Part shown: positions 38,966-47,023 of the stretch, one piece after another
How positions within the stretch are numbered: the stretch's first letter is position 1
Layout: each line of letters opens with the position of its first letter
Assembly (NCBI RefSeq): GCF_000745775.1
Contig: NZ_JQJY01000002.1
Span: 558,001 to 622,000 of the forward strand
Reading direction: 5' to 3'
Source of the DNA: Flavobacterium sp. ASV13
Lineage (GTDB): Bacteria > Bacteroidota > Bacteroidia > Flavobacteriales > Flavobacteriaceae
Length of the DNA stretch: 64,000 nucleotides
Position numbers and translations under genes: made by a program
The notes under the pieces: model-generated
Database searches by the model: none
What the model was told of the DNA's origin: nothing
The model's input: the letters and a program-made list of their open reading frames with translations, nothing else

Positions 38966-40180
38966 ATGCTAGATATTCAAAAAATAAGAGCTGATTTTCC
39001 GATACTTTCGCAAAAAGTAAACGGGAAACCTTTAGTATATTTCGACAACGGAGCCACTTCGCAAAAACCACAAATCGTGATTGATGCTGAAGTAAAATAT
39101 TATCAGGAAATCAACGCCAATATTCACCGTGGCGTTCACACTTTAAGCCAGTTAGCAACTGATGCTTACGAGATTGCTCGCGGAAAAGTAAAAGACCATA
39201 TCAACGCAAAACATGCGCATGAAGTTCTTTTTACTTCAGGAACAACGCACGGAATTAACTTAGTTGCAAACGGATTTGCTTCTATTTTAAAACCTGGTGA
39301 TGAAGTGGTTGTTTCTTCTTTGGAACATCATAGTAACATTGTGCCTTGGCAGATGTTATGCGAAAAAACGGGGACTGTTTTAAAAGTTATTCCAATCAAT
39401 GACAATGGAGAATTAATCATTGAGGAATTTGACAAACTGCTTTCAGATAAAACGAAAATTGTTACTGTAAATCATATTTCAAATGCATTGGGTGTAATCA
39501 ATCCAATTAAATATATTATTGATAAAGCACACGCTGTAGGTGCTGCAGTTTTGATTGACGGTGCGCAGGCGGTTCCGCATTTAAAACCAAATGTTCAAGA
39601 ATTAGATTGTGATTTTTATGCTTTTTCAGGACATAAAATGTGTGGTCCAACTGGAACCGGAATTTTATACGGAAAAGAAGAATGGCTGAACAAACTTCCT
39701 CCTTATCAAGGCGGAGGCGAAATGATCAAAGAGGTGACTTTCGAAAAAACAACTTATGCTGATCTTCCTCATAAATTTGAAGCCGGAACACCAAATATCG
39801 CTGGCGGAATTGTTTTAGGAACTGCAATTGATTATTTAAACGAGATCGGTTTTGATAAAATTCATGAATATGAAAATGAATTGTTAGAATACGCCACAAA
39901 ACGTCTTAACGAAATTGAAGGTATCCGAATTTACGGAAACACTAAAAATAAAGCATCGGTAGTTTCGTTTAATATTGATGGAATTCATCCTTATGACATT
40001 GGTTCGATTATCGACAAATTAGGAATTGCAGTAAGAACCGGACATCATTGTGCTCAGCCAATTATGAATTTCTTCTGTATTCCGGGAACTATTAGAGCTT
40101 CATTCTCTTTCTACAATACAAAAGAAGAAATCGATGCGATGGTTGATGCCGTTAAGAAAGCGCAGACAATGTTAAGCTAA
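38966..40180 (+). CDS. sufS: Cysteine desulfurase SufS
   Basis: 404 residues. A PLP-dependent enzyme of group II: Schiff-base Lys224 in AFSGHKMCGPTG, and the persulfide-carrying Cys362 in RTGHHCAQP. It takes sulfur from cysteine and passes it to SufE. It starts the second half of the suf region. Confidence 0.96.
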   Translation: MLDIQKIRADFPILSQKVNGKPLVYFDNGATSQKPQIVIDAEVKYYQEINANIHRGVHTLSQLATDAYEIARGKVKDHINAKHAHEVLFTSGTTHGINLVANGFASILKPGDEVVVSSLEHHSNIVPWQMLCEKTGTVLKVIPINDNGELIIEEFDKLLSDKTKIVTVNHISNALGVINPIKYIIDKAHAVGAAVLIDGAQAVPHLKPNVQELDCDFYAFSGHKMCGPTGTGILYGKEEWLNKLPPYQGGGEMIKEVTFEKTTYADLPHKFEAGTPNIAGGIVLGTAIDYLNEIGFDKIHEYENELLEYATKRLNEIEGIRIYGNTKNKASVVSFNIDGIHPYDIGSIIDKLGIAVRTGHHCAQPIMNFFCIPGTIRASFSFYNTKEEIDAMVDAVKKAQTMLS

Positions 40181-40191
40181 AAAACACTTTT

Positions 40192-40617
40192 ATGAGAATA
40201 TTATCTTTATTGCTCTTAACAATCTTCATTGGAACAAGCTGTTCGAGCCAAAAAAAAGCAGATATGAATGCTACTCAAATTGAATATTCAGCAGTTTCCA
40301 GAGGAGTTTTTAAAAAGATAATTGTTCAAAATAAAACGGCAACAGTCACAAACGGAAGAAATGCTGAACCTGTTGAAAAGAAAATTGATGATGCAAAATG
40401 GAAACAAATTGTAACTGAATTTTCGAAAGTGAATTTAGATAATATTCCAAATTTAAAAGCTCCAACCGAAAAACGTTTTTATGACGGTGCAGCAATAGGA
40501 AATTTAAAAATAACTCAAAATCAAAAAACCTACGAAACAAAAGGTTTCGATAATGGGTTTCCTCCAAAGGAAATAGAAAAACTGGTAAATTTGCTGGTTG
40601 ATTTTGCTAAAGAATAA
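40192..40617 (+). CDS. Small lipoprotein of unknown function between sufS and sufE
   Basis: 141 residues. Signal with lipobox IGTSC (Cys about 17), then a small alpha/beta domain with KNKT-rich beta hairpins and a C-terminal helix FPPKEIEKLVNLLVDF. The call is a periplasmic lipoprotein; the family is not recognised. It lies 11 bases after sufS and 2 bases before sufE, so it must be co-transcribed, although an envelope lipoprotein has no obvious role in cytoplasmic cluster assembly. Confidence 0.75.
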   Translation: MRILSLLLLTIFIGTSCSSQKKADMNATQIEYSAVSRGVFKKIIVQNKTATVTNGRNAEPVEKKIDDAKWKQIVTEFSKVNLDNIPNLKAPTEKRFYDGAAIGNLKITQNQKTYETKGFDNGFPPKEIEKLVNLLVDFAKE

Positions 40618-40619
40618 TT

Positions 40620-41045
40620 ATGACAATAAAAGAAATACAAGACGAAATAATAGACGAATTTTCAATGTTCGACGATTGGATGCAACGTTACGAATACATC
40701 ATCGAACTAGGAAAAAGTCTTCCGTTAATTAAAGAAGAATACAAAGTCGACGAAAATTTAATTAAAGGTTGCCAGTCGAAAGTTTGGTTGCAAGGTGAAC
40801 AAAACGATGATAAAATTGTTTTTACTGCTGATAGCGATGCTATTTTGACAAAAGGAATAATAGCGATTTTAATTCGTGCTTTCTCCAATCAAAAAGCTTC
40901 AGATATTATAAATGCTGATACTGAATTTATTGACGAAATCGGATTAAAAGAACATTTATCAGCAACACGTGCCAACGGTTTGGTTTCAATGATAAAAAAC
41001 ATCAAAATGTATGCTTTAGCTTTTGATGCAAAAAACAAAAATTAA
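40620..41045 (+). CDS. sufE: Sulfur acceptor SufE
   Basis: 141 residues. The active-site Cys51 is in LIKGCQSKVW, the invariant SufE motif, with the N-terminal helix IIDEFSMFDDWMQRYEYIIELG. It takes sulfur from SufS and delivers it to SufBCD. Confidence 0.95.
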   Translation: MTIKEIQDEIIDEFSMFDDWMQRYEYIIELGKSLPLIKEEYKVDENLIKGCQSKVWLQGEQNDDKIVFTADSDAILTKGIIAILIRAFSNQKASDIINADTEFIDEIGLKEHLSATRANGLVSMIKNIKMYALAFDAKNKN

Positions 41046-41053
41046 AAAATTTT

Positions 41054-41162
41054 AAACCATTAAGGCATTAAGGTTCATAAAGTACTAAGCTTAATTTTCT
41101 TGGTAGTTAGAAGAGGATTAAGCGTACTGCAAAACTTAATTTTCTTAATATCTTAATGGTAA
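41054..41162. repeat. Intergenic hairpin of the ccattaagg family
   Basis: Outer arms ttaaaccattaag and cttaatggtaaa close a stretch that also contains repeated ttaattttctt words. It fills the space between sufE and the DUF59 gene. Confidence 0.6.
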
Positions 41163-41177
41163 AAACAAAAAACAAAA

Positions 41178-41501
41178 ATGGAACAAGAAATAGACACAAA
41201 CGAATTAGGAGAATCAATCGTAAAAGTTTTAAAAGGAATTTACGATCCTGAGATTCCTGTAGATATTTACGAATTAGGATTAATTTACGATGTAATGGTA
41301 AACACAGATTACGAAGTAAAAATCTTAATGACATTAACATCTCCAAACTGCCCAGTAGCTGAGAGTTTACCAAGAGAGGTAGAAGAAAAAGTAAAAACGA
41401 TCGAAAACATCAAAGATGTTGACGTTGAAATCACTTTCGATCCACCTTGGAGCAAAGATTTAATGAGCGAAGAAGCAAAATTAGAATTAGGAATGCTTTA
41501 A
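41178..41501 (+). CDS. sufT: DUF59/MIP18-family Fe-S assembly protein (SufT-like)
   Basis: 107 residues. The family core is visible as GIYDPEIPVDIYELGLIYDV and the Cys-containing MTLTSPNCPVAESLP. DUF59 proteins act in maturation of Fe-S proteins and often sit at the end of Bacteroidota suf operons, as here. It lacks the longer N-terminal extension of some SufT proteins, so the name is based on context. Confidence 0.87.
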   Translation: MEQEIDTNELGESIVKVLKGIYDPEIPVDIYELGLIYDVMVNTDYEVKILMTLTSPNCPVAESLPREVEEKVKTIENIKDVDVEITFDPPWSKDLMSEEAKLELGML

Positions 41502-41509
41502 AAATATTT

Positions 41510-41570
41510 GTTTCAGGTTTAAAGTTTCAAGTTTTGCATAACGTGGAACCTGAAACTTTAAACTTGAAAC
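41510..41570. repeat. Intergenic hairpin of the gtttcaggttt family
   Basis: Arm gtttcaggtttaaagtttca and arm aacctgaaactttaaacttg are inverted complements with a 15-base loop. Same words as at 35456-35488 and 35926-35950. Confidence 0.75.
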
Positions 41571-41580
41571 CATTTTTCAC

Positions 41581-42090
41581 ATGGAAGAAATCATCAATAA
41601 AGTTGCCAATAGTGCTTTAGAAGTTTTTGATTTAGAGGATTATTATCCAAAAGGAATGCGTGTGCAAATTGACATTTCGCAATGGCTTTTGGAAGGATTC
41701 CTATTGAAAGAAAAAGACTTTAGAGAACATCTTAAAAATCACGACTGGTCACAATACCAAGATCAATATGTCGCTGTACATTGTAGTACAGACGCTATTG
41801 TTCCTGCTTGGGCTTTAATATTAGTGAGTGTTCATTTGGCTCCTTTTGCCAAAAAAGTAGTTAACGGAACCATTGAGGATTTAGACTCAAGTTTATACGA
41901 AGAAATCTTAAAAAACATAGATTATTCTGCTTACAAAAATAAACCCGTAATTGTAAAAGGCTGTTCCAAAAAACCCGTTCCAATGCGTGCGTATATTTTA
42001 GCTACAACCTATTTGCAGCCATTTGCAAGAAGCATTATGTATGGGGAAGCTTGCTCTGCAGTACCTTTATACAAAGAATCTAAGAAATAA
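41581..42090 (+). CDS. DUF2480 family protein
   Basis: 169 residues, no signal peptide. It matches the conserved Bacteroidota family DUF2480 (FDLEDYYPKGMRVQIDISQWLLEG, CSKKPVPMRAYILATTYLQP). Function unknown; it is regularly found with suf genes in this group, which suggests a link to Fe-S metabolism. Confidence 0.82.
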   Translation: MEEIINKVANSALEVFDLEDYYPKGMRVQIDISQWLLEGFLLKEKDFREHLKNHDWSQYQDQYVAVHCSTDAIVPAWALILVSVHLAPFAKKVVNGTIEDLDSSLYEEILKNIDYSAYKNKPVIVKGCSKKPVPMRAYILATTYLQPFARSIMYGEACSAVPLYKESKK

Positions 42091-42136
42091 CCTGCTTTTA
42101 CAATCAATTAACACTTAAGCTTTTATCGGTTTTTAG

Positions 42137-42144
42137 TATATTTG
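42137..42144 (+). promoter_or_regulatory. -7 element TATATTTG for the DUF3078 gene
   Basis: An exact TAnnTTTG match 25 bases before the start. Confidence 0.55.
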
Positions 42145-42169
42145 TTTATACACTTCTAAACTAAAAACC

Positions 42170-43120
42170 ATGAAAAAGCTAACCCTATTACTTTTCGTTT
42201 TAGTAAACTTCACATTTGTACAAGCCCAAAATTCAGAAAAAGAGTTAATTCAGAACACTGAAAAAGCAGTAAAAAAAATTAACGATACCATCGAAGGAGA
42301 AGGCTGGAAAACAAAAGGAACTGTCTCACTTTTATTAAATCAGTCGAGTTTTAACAACTGGATTGCCGGTGGAGAGGACAGCTTTTCAGGAACTTTAGGA
42401 ATCAACTACGATTTCAATTACAAAAAGGACGATCTAACTTGGGACAATAAAGTTTTAGCATCATACGGTCTTCTACAAACTAAAAATGACGACTTTACAA
42501 AAAAAACAGATGACCGCTTAGAATTCAATTCCATTGTCGGAAAAAAAGCTTTTGGGCAATGGTACTACTCTTACTTCCTGAATTTTAGAACACAATTTTC
42601 AACCGGTTACATTTACGGTCAGGACGTCAACGGAAAACAAATCAGGACAGAACAAACCAAATTCATGTCTCCTGGATACCTTACTACTGGTCCCGGAATT
42701 TATTGGACAAAAGATGATAATCTTAAAATAAATTTCGCACCACTGACTTCAAAATTCACTTTTGTAGACAATGCTTATACAACCGGAATCGATAGATTCA
42801 CAGGTCTGCCTTATGTTGACGGCTCTTATTTTGGTGTTGATGAAGGTAAAAGTATGCGATATGAGTTGGGTTTTTACGCTTCAGTTTATTATAAACTGGC
42901 CATTATGACCAACGTAACAGCCGAAAACACCTTGAATCTTTATTCCAACTATCTGGAAGATCCACAAAACGTCGACATCAATTATTCGCTGAATATTATC
43001 ATGAAAGTCAACAAATTTTTATCAGCCAATTTTTCCTTCCAGGCCATTTATGACGATAATGCTTTTCAAGGCTTACAAACCAGAGAAGTTTTTGGTTTAG
43101 GAATCAATTTCGGATTTTAA
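42170..43120 (+). CDS. DUF3078 outer-membrane protein
   Basis: 316 residues with a signal peptide (MKKLTLLLFVLVNFTFVQAQ). It has WKTKGTVSLLLNQSSFNNWIAGGEDSFS and a series of aromatic beta strands ending in GLGINFGF, the hallmark of the Bacteroidota DUF3078 barrel proteins. Function unknown. Confidence 0.8.
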   Translation: MKKLTLLLFVLVNFTFVQAQNSEKELIQNTEKAVKKINDTIEGEGWKTKGTVSLLLNQSSFNNWIAGGEDSFSGTLGINYDFNYKKDDLTWDNKVLASYGLLQTKNDDFTKKTDDRLEFNSIVGKKAFGQWYYSYFLNFRTQFSTGYIYGQDVNGKQIRTEQTKFMSPGYLTTGPGIYWTKDDNLKINFAPLTSKFTFVDNAYTTGIDRFTGLPYVDGSYFGVDEGKSMRYELGFYASVYYKLAIMTNVTAENTLNLYSNYLEDPQNVDINYSLNIIMKVNKFLSANFSFQAIYDDNAFQGLQTREVFGLGINFGF

Positions 43121-43156
43121 TTGTTAGGAGCATCGCAAAAGGCATTTTAACAAACA

Positions 43157-43231
43157 TGGTTTCCCGCTCTCGGCTATATCTCGCTGTTGCCCTATCGGGC
43201 CAGCAAGGATACCGCCTCCATCGGGGCTAGA
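43157..43231. other. GC-rich intergenic patch
   Basis: About 75 bases with clearly higher G+C than the surrounding sequence (cccgctctcggctatatctc, gttgccctatcgggccagca, taccgcctccatcggggct). No open frame or clean hairpin. It may be a fragment of a repeated or mobile element. Confidence 0.4.
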
Positions 43232-43262
43232 TTCAAACAATTGGCTTCTTTTAAACATTAAA

Positions 43263-43294
43263 AAAACGGCTTTTGAATGTATCAAAAGCCGTTT
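43263..43294. terminator. Bidirectional terminator
   Basis: aaacggcttttga / tcaaaagccgttt stem between DUF3078 (plus) and hflX (minus). Confidence 0.8.
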
Positions 43295-43299
43295 CTATT

Positions 43300-44529
43300 T
43301 TATTCCTCTTCTTTTTCAATTGCATCCTTATAATCCGGATACAAGAACTTATTATAAGGAAATCTCGTGATATGAATTTGACGAACAGCTTCATAAACCA
43401 TTTCTCTAAATTCCTCAAAATTTTGTTTTTGTGTTGCCGAAATAAACAATGTTTTATCATGACCAACATTACTCATCCAGGTTTGCTTCCATTCATCGAG
43501 TGTCCAGTGTTTTCTGGTTTTCTCTGTAATCAAATCATCTTCCTCTATTGTCAAATGTTTGTAGGCATCAATTTTATTAAAAACCATAATAACCGGTTTT
43601 TCATGCGCTTTAATGTCCTGCAAAATCTGATTTACAGATTCAATATGATCTTCAAAATCCGGATGCGAAATATCTACAACATGCAATAATAAATCGGCTT
43701 CGCGAACCTCATCCAATGTACTTTTAAAAGAATCTACTAATTGTGTTGGCAATTTTCTAATAAATCCAACAGTATCCGAAAGCAAAAATGGCAAATTTTT
43801 AATTACCACTTTTCGAACTGTTGTATCTAAAGTAGCAAACAATTTATTCTCAACAAAAACTTCACTTTTACCAACTGCATTCATCAAAGTCGATTTCCCA
43901 ACGTTTGTATAACCAACCAATGCCACACGAACCATTGCTCCGCGATTGCTTCGCTGAATACTCATTTGTTTATCTATCGTTTTGATTTTATCTTTCAAAA
44001 GCGAAATTCGGTCACGAACGATACGTCTGTCCGTTTCAATCTCCGTTTCACCAGGTCCACGCATACCAATACCTCCTTTTTGACGCTCAAGGTGTGTCCA
44101 TAAGCCCGAAAGTCTTGGTAATAAATAGATACATTGTGCAAGTTCAACCTGAGTTCTTGCATATGATGTTTCGGCTCTTTGGGCAAAAATATCCAAGATC
44201 AAGTTTGTCCTGTCCAGAATTTTGGCATCAATAATTCTTGAGATATTTTTTTGCTGAGATGGAGTCAACTCATCATCAAAAATAACCGTCGATATTCCGT
44301 TTTCTTTTACAAAAAGATTGATTTCGTCTATTTTTCCCGTACCCACAAAAGTCTTCGGATTCGGGCGTTCCATTTTTTGCGAAAAGCGTTTTATAACTTC
44401 ACCACCTGCGGTAAAAGTCAAAAACTCTAATTCGTCTAAATATTCGTTAAGTTTTTCCTCACTTTGATTTTGAGTAATAATACCAACAATGGCTGTTCTC
44501 TCAAAATTTATAACTTCTTTCTCTAACAT
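43300..44529 (-). CDS. hflX: Ribosome-associated GTPase HflX
   Basis: 409 residues. The N-terminal HflX domain has the glycine-rich linker GGIGMRGPGETEIETDRR. The G domain carries G1 GYTNVGKST, G3 DTVGFIRKLP and G4 NKID. HflX splits stalled ribosomes under stress. A -7 element lies just upstream. Confidence 0.95.
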   Translation of the reverse strand: MLEKEVINFERTAIVGIITQNQSEEKLNEYLDELEFLTFTAGGEVIKRFSQKMERPNPKTFVGTGKIDEINLFVKENGISTVIFDDELTPSQQKNISRIIDAKILDRTNLILDIFAQRAETSYARTQVELAQCIYLLPRLSGLWTHLERQKGGIGMRGPGETEIETDRRIVRDRISLLKDKIKTIDKQMSIQRSNRGAMVRVALVGYTNVGKSTLMNAVGKSEVFVENKLFATLDTTVRKVVIKNLPFLLSDTVGFIRKLPTQLVDSFKSTLDEVREADLLLHVVDISHPDFEDHIESVNQILQDIKAHEKPVIMVFNKIDAYKHLTIEEDDLITEKTRKHWTLDEWKQTWMSNVGHDKTLFISATQKQNFEEFREMVYEAVRQIHITRFPYNKFLYPDYKDAIEKEEE

Positions 44530-44545
44530 ATCTTAAAATAAGCTA

Positions 44546-44553
44546 CAAATTTA
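44546..44553 (-). promoter_or_regulatory. -7 element TAAATTTG for hflX
   Basis: An exact TAnnTTTG match 16 bases upstream of the start. Confidence 0.5.
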
Positions 44554-44613
44554 ATCATTTGTACACTACTTACAATTATAGAATTTCAATTTTAAATTCT
44601 AATTAAAAAAATA

Positions 44614-44656
44614 AACCATTTATAAATCAGGCAATAAAACCTAATTTATAAATGGT
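44614..44656 (-). terminator. Hairpin after the 44680-45546 gene
   Basis: accatttataaat / atttataaatggt stem followed on the minus strand by a T-rich stretch. Confidence 0.55.
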
Positions 44657-44679
44657 ATCCAAATTTTATCTGAAACTGT

Positions 44680-45546
44680 TTATTCGTAAATAAACGTTTT
44701 TTCTGTTTTTACGATTCCGTTTTCTTCAATCTGAGAACATGAAATTGGAAAATTCAGTTTGTTGTATTTATATTTTCTGCTTACAGCAACTAATGCAGTT
44801 GATGACGGACTGAAATTCATTTCATTATTGTATGAAATCGATTCAAATGCAAATTCTTCTTCATGATACGAAATCATTGGTACAATTATCCTGTAATTAT
44901 CACCGAAAAGGCTTTGAACAATTATTTGATCGACCGATTTTTTATCATCATAAGTAAATGATTTCGAGATTTTATCTCCAACCAAACCTTTGTGTTTTGA
45001 GACATTATCATTTACATACACATATTCGATTTTGCCAATAATCTGTTTGTTTCTATCGCGCGAAGTACGTCTTACAATGATTCCGTTTTCTACGATGTAT
45101 TCAATATCTTCAACTAAATTTTGGTGATTCGTACTTTTTTTAGTCGTTACTTTTACTCGTGCTCCTTCATAAAAAAAAGTGACAACTTTTGTAATATAAT
45201 CAGGTCCTTCCTGATATTTTTTTACAAATTTGATAATGTTGTTGTCTGCATCATAAGTATAATTCACGACCTCTTTCCAGTCGCTTCCAACTTTATCTTT
45301 TACCGTCATATCCAACAAACCATTTTTGTTGTAAGAGAAGTGCTGAACAACATCCGAAGTTGTAATAGTCTGAATTTTTCCGTCTTTAAAAACAACCGTT
45401 TTGTTTACAATTTCACCATCTTTTGAGTTTTGGTAATTTGTCTTTACAATGTTGATCTGCTTTAATTTAACGGCATCGGCCTGATCCTGGCTGTGCATCA
45501 AACATGGGAATACCATCATCAAGATGGCGATAAAGTAGGTTTTCAT
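44680..45546 (-). CDS. Secreted YD-repeat-like protein of unknown function
   Basis: 288 residues with a signal peptide (MKTYFIAILMMVFPCLMHSQ). The chain is a run of short beta-hairpin repeats of the type VQHFSYNKNGLLD, VNYTYDADNNIIK and VTFFYEGARVKV, similar to RHS/YD-like repeats in small Bacteroidota proteins. No catalytic motif. Single gene with its own hairpin terminator. Confidence 0.65.
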   Translation of the reverse strand: MKTYFIAILMMVFPCLMHSQDQADAVKLKQINIVKTNYQNSKDGEIVNKTVVFKDGKIQTITTSDVVQHFSYNKNGLLDMTVKDKVGSDWKEVVNYTYDADNNIIKFVKKYQEGPDYITKVVTFFYEGARVKVTTKKSTNHQNLVEDIEYIVENGIIVRRTSRDRNKQIIGKIEYVYVNDNVSKHKGLVGDKISKSFTYDDKKSVDQIIVQSLFGDNYRIIVPMISYHEEEFAFESISYNNEMNFSPSSTALVAVSRKYKYNKLNFPISCSQIEENGIVKTEKTFIYE

Positions 45547-45664
45547 TTTGTTCTTGTATTAATTTGGGATGACCAAAATACAAAATTCTGACAAATTCTA
45601 ATAGTTTAAATCTCAAAAACAATTACCATTAGTTTTTTTCTTAAAAATCAAAAAAAATAATTAC

Positions 45665-47005
45665 CTACTTTTCGCCAAAAATCTTCACGTCATCAACCAT
45701 AAAGGCACCATTGAGAGTCTTGTCTTTTCCAGATCCAACATATCTAAATGCAATATTGATATTTCCTGAGTAAGCTGACAAATCAATTCCGCCTGAACTT
45801 ATAAATTGTCGGGCAGGTGTGGCAAGTGAAGGTATTTTTGCTTCTAATTTTGTCCATTTTGCTTTAGTAATATTAGAACCGTCAAAGTTTGACGAAACAT
45901 AAACTTCTAGTGTATTCAAAAGCGAATCTGTCTTTAAATCGTGCTGTGCGCTTCTAAAAGACAATACCGGATTTTTATAACCTGTTAAATTAATTTTTGG
46001 AGAAATCAGCCAGGCAATATTTTCAGCAGCAGTTGTACTTGTGGTATTAAATTCGGCATATCCGTTTCCTGAATACACCATGCTTTTCCATAGTTTTGCC
46101 GCTTTTTCGACAATGTTACTCCAACCCGGAAGCACAAAATTGACATTGTTTTTAACCGACTGAAAATCTTCTGCAAAAAATGGAGTATTTCTTTTTCCGT
46201 TCATTTTGATATCACTTTCAAACCGAACCATAAATTGATAATCTGATCCAAACTTTGTCAAAATTCCACGAACTTTACCACTTCCTTCCGAAACAGAATG
46301 ATCAGCAAATTTTGCATAACCGCTGGTTCTAAAAATAATCTGATTTCCTGTATTATCTCTTAAATTCCAATTCGTTGAACCGCCCACATTATTGGTTTCT
46401 TCAAAATAATGGCGTCCTAAAGCTTCTTCTGTAAATTCAACATTATTAAGTTCAATCAAAGTATTTAATTTCGAATCGTTCAAAGCTTCTTCAATAGAAA
46501 TCGATTCTACTAATTCATTTTCATCGATTGTTGCGCATGATGCATTCAAAACATTTTTAAATTCATTTTGCGAAATTCTCCCAATCGTAGGATCGCCCGA
46601 ACCACTCACATACAAACTTCCAACTCGTAACCCGCCATAATACAAATCTGTAAATTGATTTTTAAGTTTTACGTAAACCTTATTTCCTACTCTATAATCG
46701 ATGTACGAATTTGAAGCATCGAGCGGAACACTAAATCCAATTGCCTTATTTTTTCCAGCAGATTTTGTTTGAAACGAAATGGTTTTAAAAAAATTTCCTT
46801 CTTCATCACTTGAAACGACATAGGCTTCTATAATATCATCATATGTATATTGTCTGGCCGTTGGACTTGAAAGTTCATATACTTTTTCGACTGTTTTATT
46901 TACCGTAAAATCAGGTTGTGTACACTCTAATTTTGGAGTTTCAATTTCAGTACTGCAGCTAATAAAAACCAATGATAAAGTTGAAAATAGAACTATTTTT
47001 TTCAT
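45665..47005 (-). CDS. DUF5689 surface lipoprotein
   Basis: 446 residues. Lipobox VFISC (Cys about 17). The N-terminal part (about 28-260) matches DUF5689 (YTYDDIIEAYVVSSDEEGNFFKTISFQ, then VYVKLKN and GRISQNEF). The C-terminal part (about 285-446) is a jelly-roll of the choice-of-anchor J type (WSNIVEKAAKLWKSM, NIAFRYVGSGKD, FMVDDVKIFG). It lies 18 bases after the TonB-dependent receptor and is probably its surface partner, binding an unknown ligand. Confidence 0.8.
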   Translation of the reverse strand: MKKIVLFSTLSLVFISCSTEIETPKLECTQPDFTVNKTVEKVYELSSPTARQYTYDDIIEAYVVSSDEEGNFFKTISFQTKSAGKNKAIGFSVPLDASNSYIDYRVGNKVYVKLKNQFTDLYYGGLRVGSLYVSGSGDPTIGRISQNEFKNVLNASCATIDENELVESISIEEALNDSKLNTLIELNNVEFTEEALGRHYFEETNNVGGSTNWNLRDNTGNQIIFRTSGYAKFADHSVSEGSGKVRGILTKFGSDYQFMVRFESDIKMNGKRNTPFFAEDFQSVKNNVNFVLPGWSNIVEKAAKLWKSMVYSGNGYAEFNTTSTTAAENIAWLISPKINLTGYKNPVLSFRSAQHDLKTDSLLNTLEVYVSSNFDGSNITKAKWTKLEAKIPSLATPARQFISSGGIDLSAYSGNINIAFRYVGSGKDKTLNGAFMVDDVKIFGEK

Positions 47006-47023
47006 AAGAAATAAATTTTCAGT

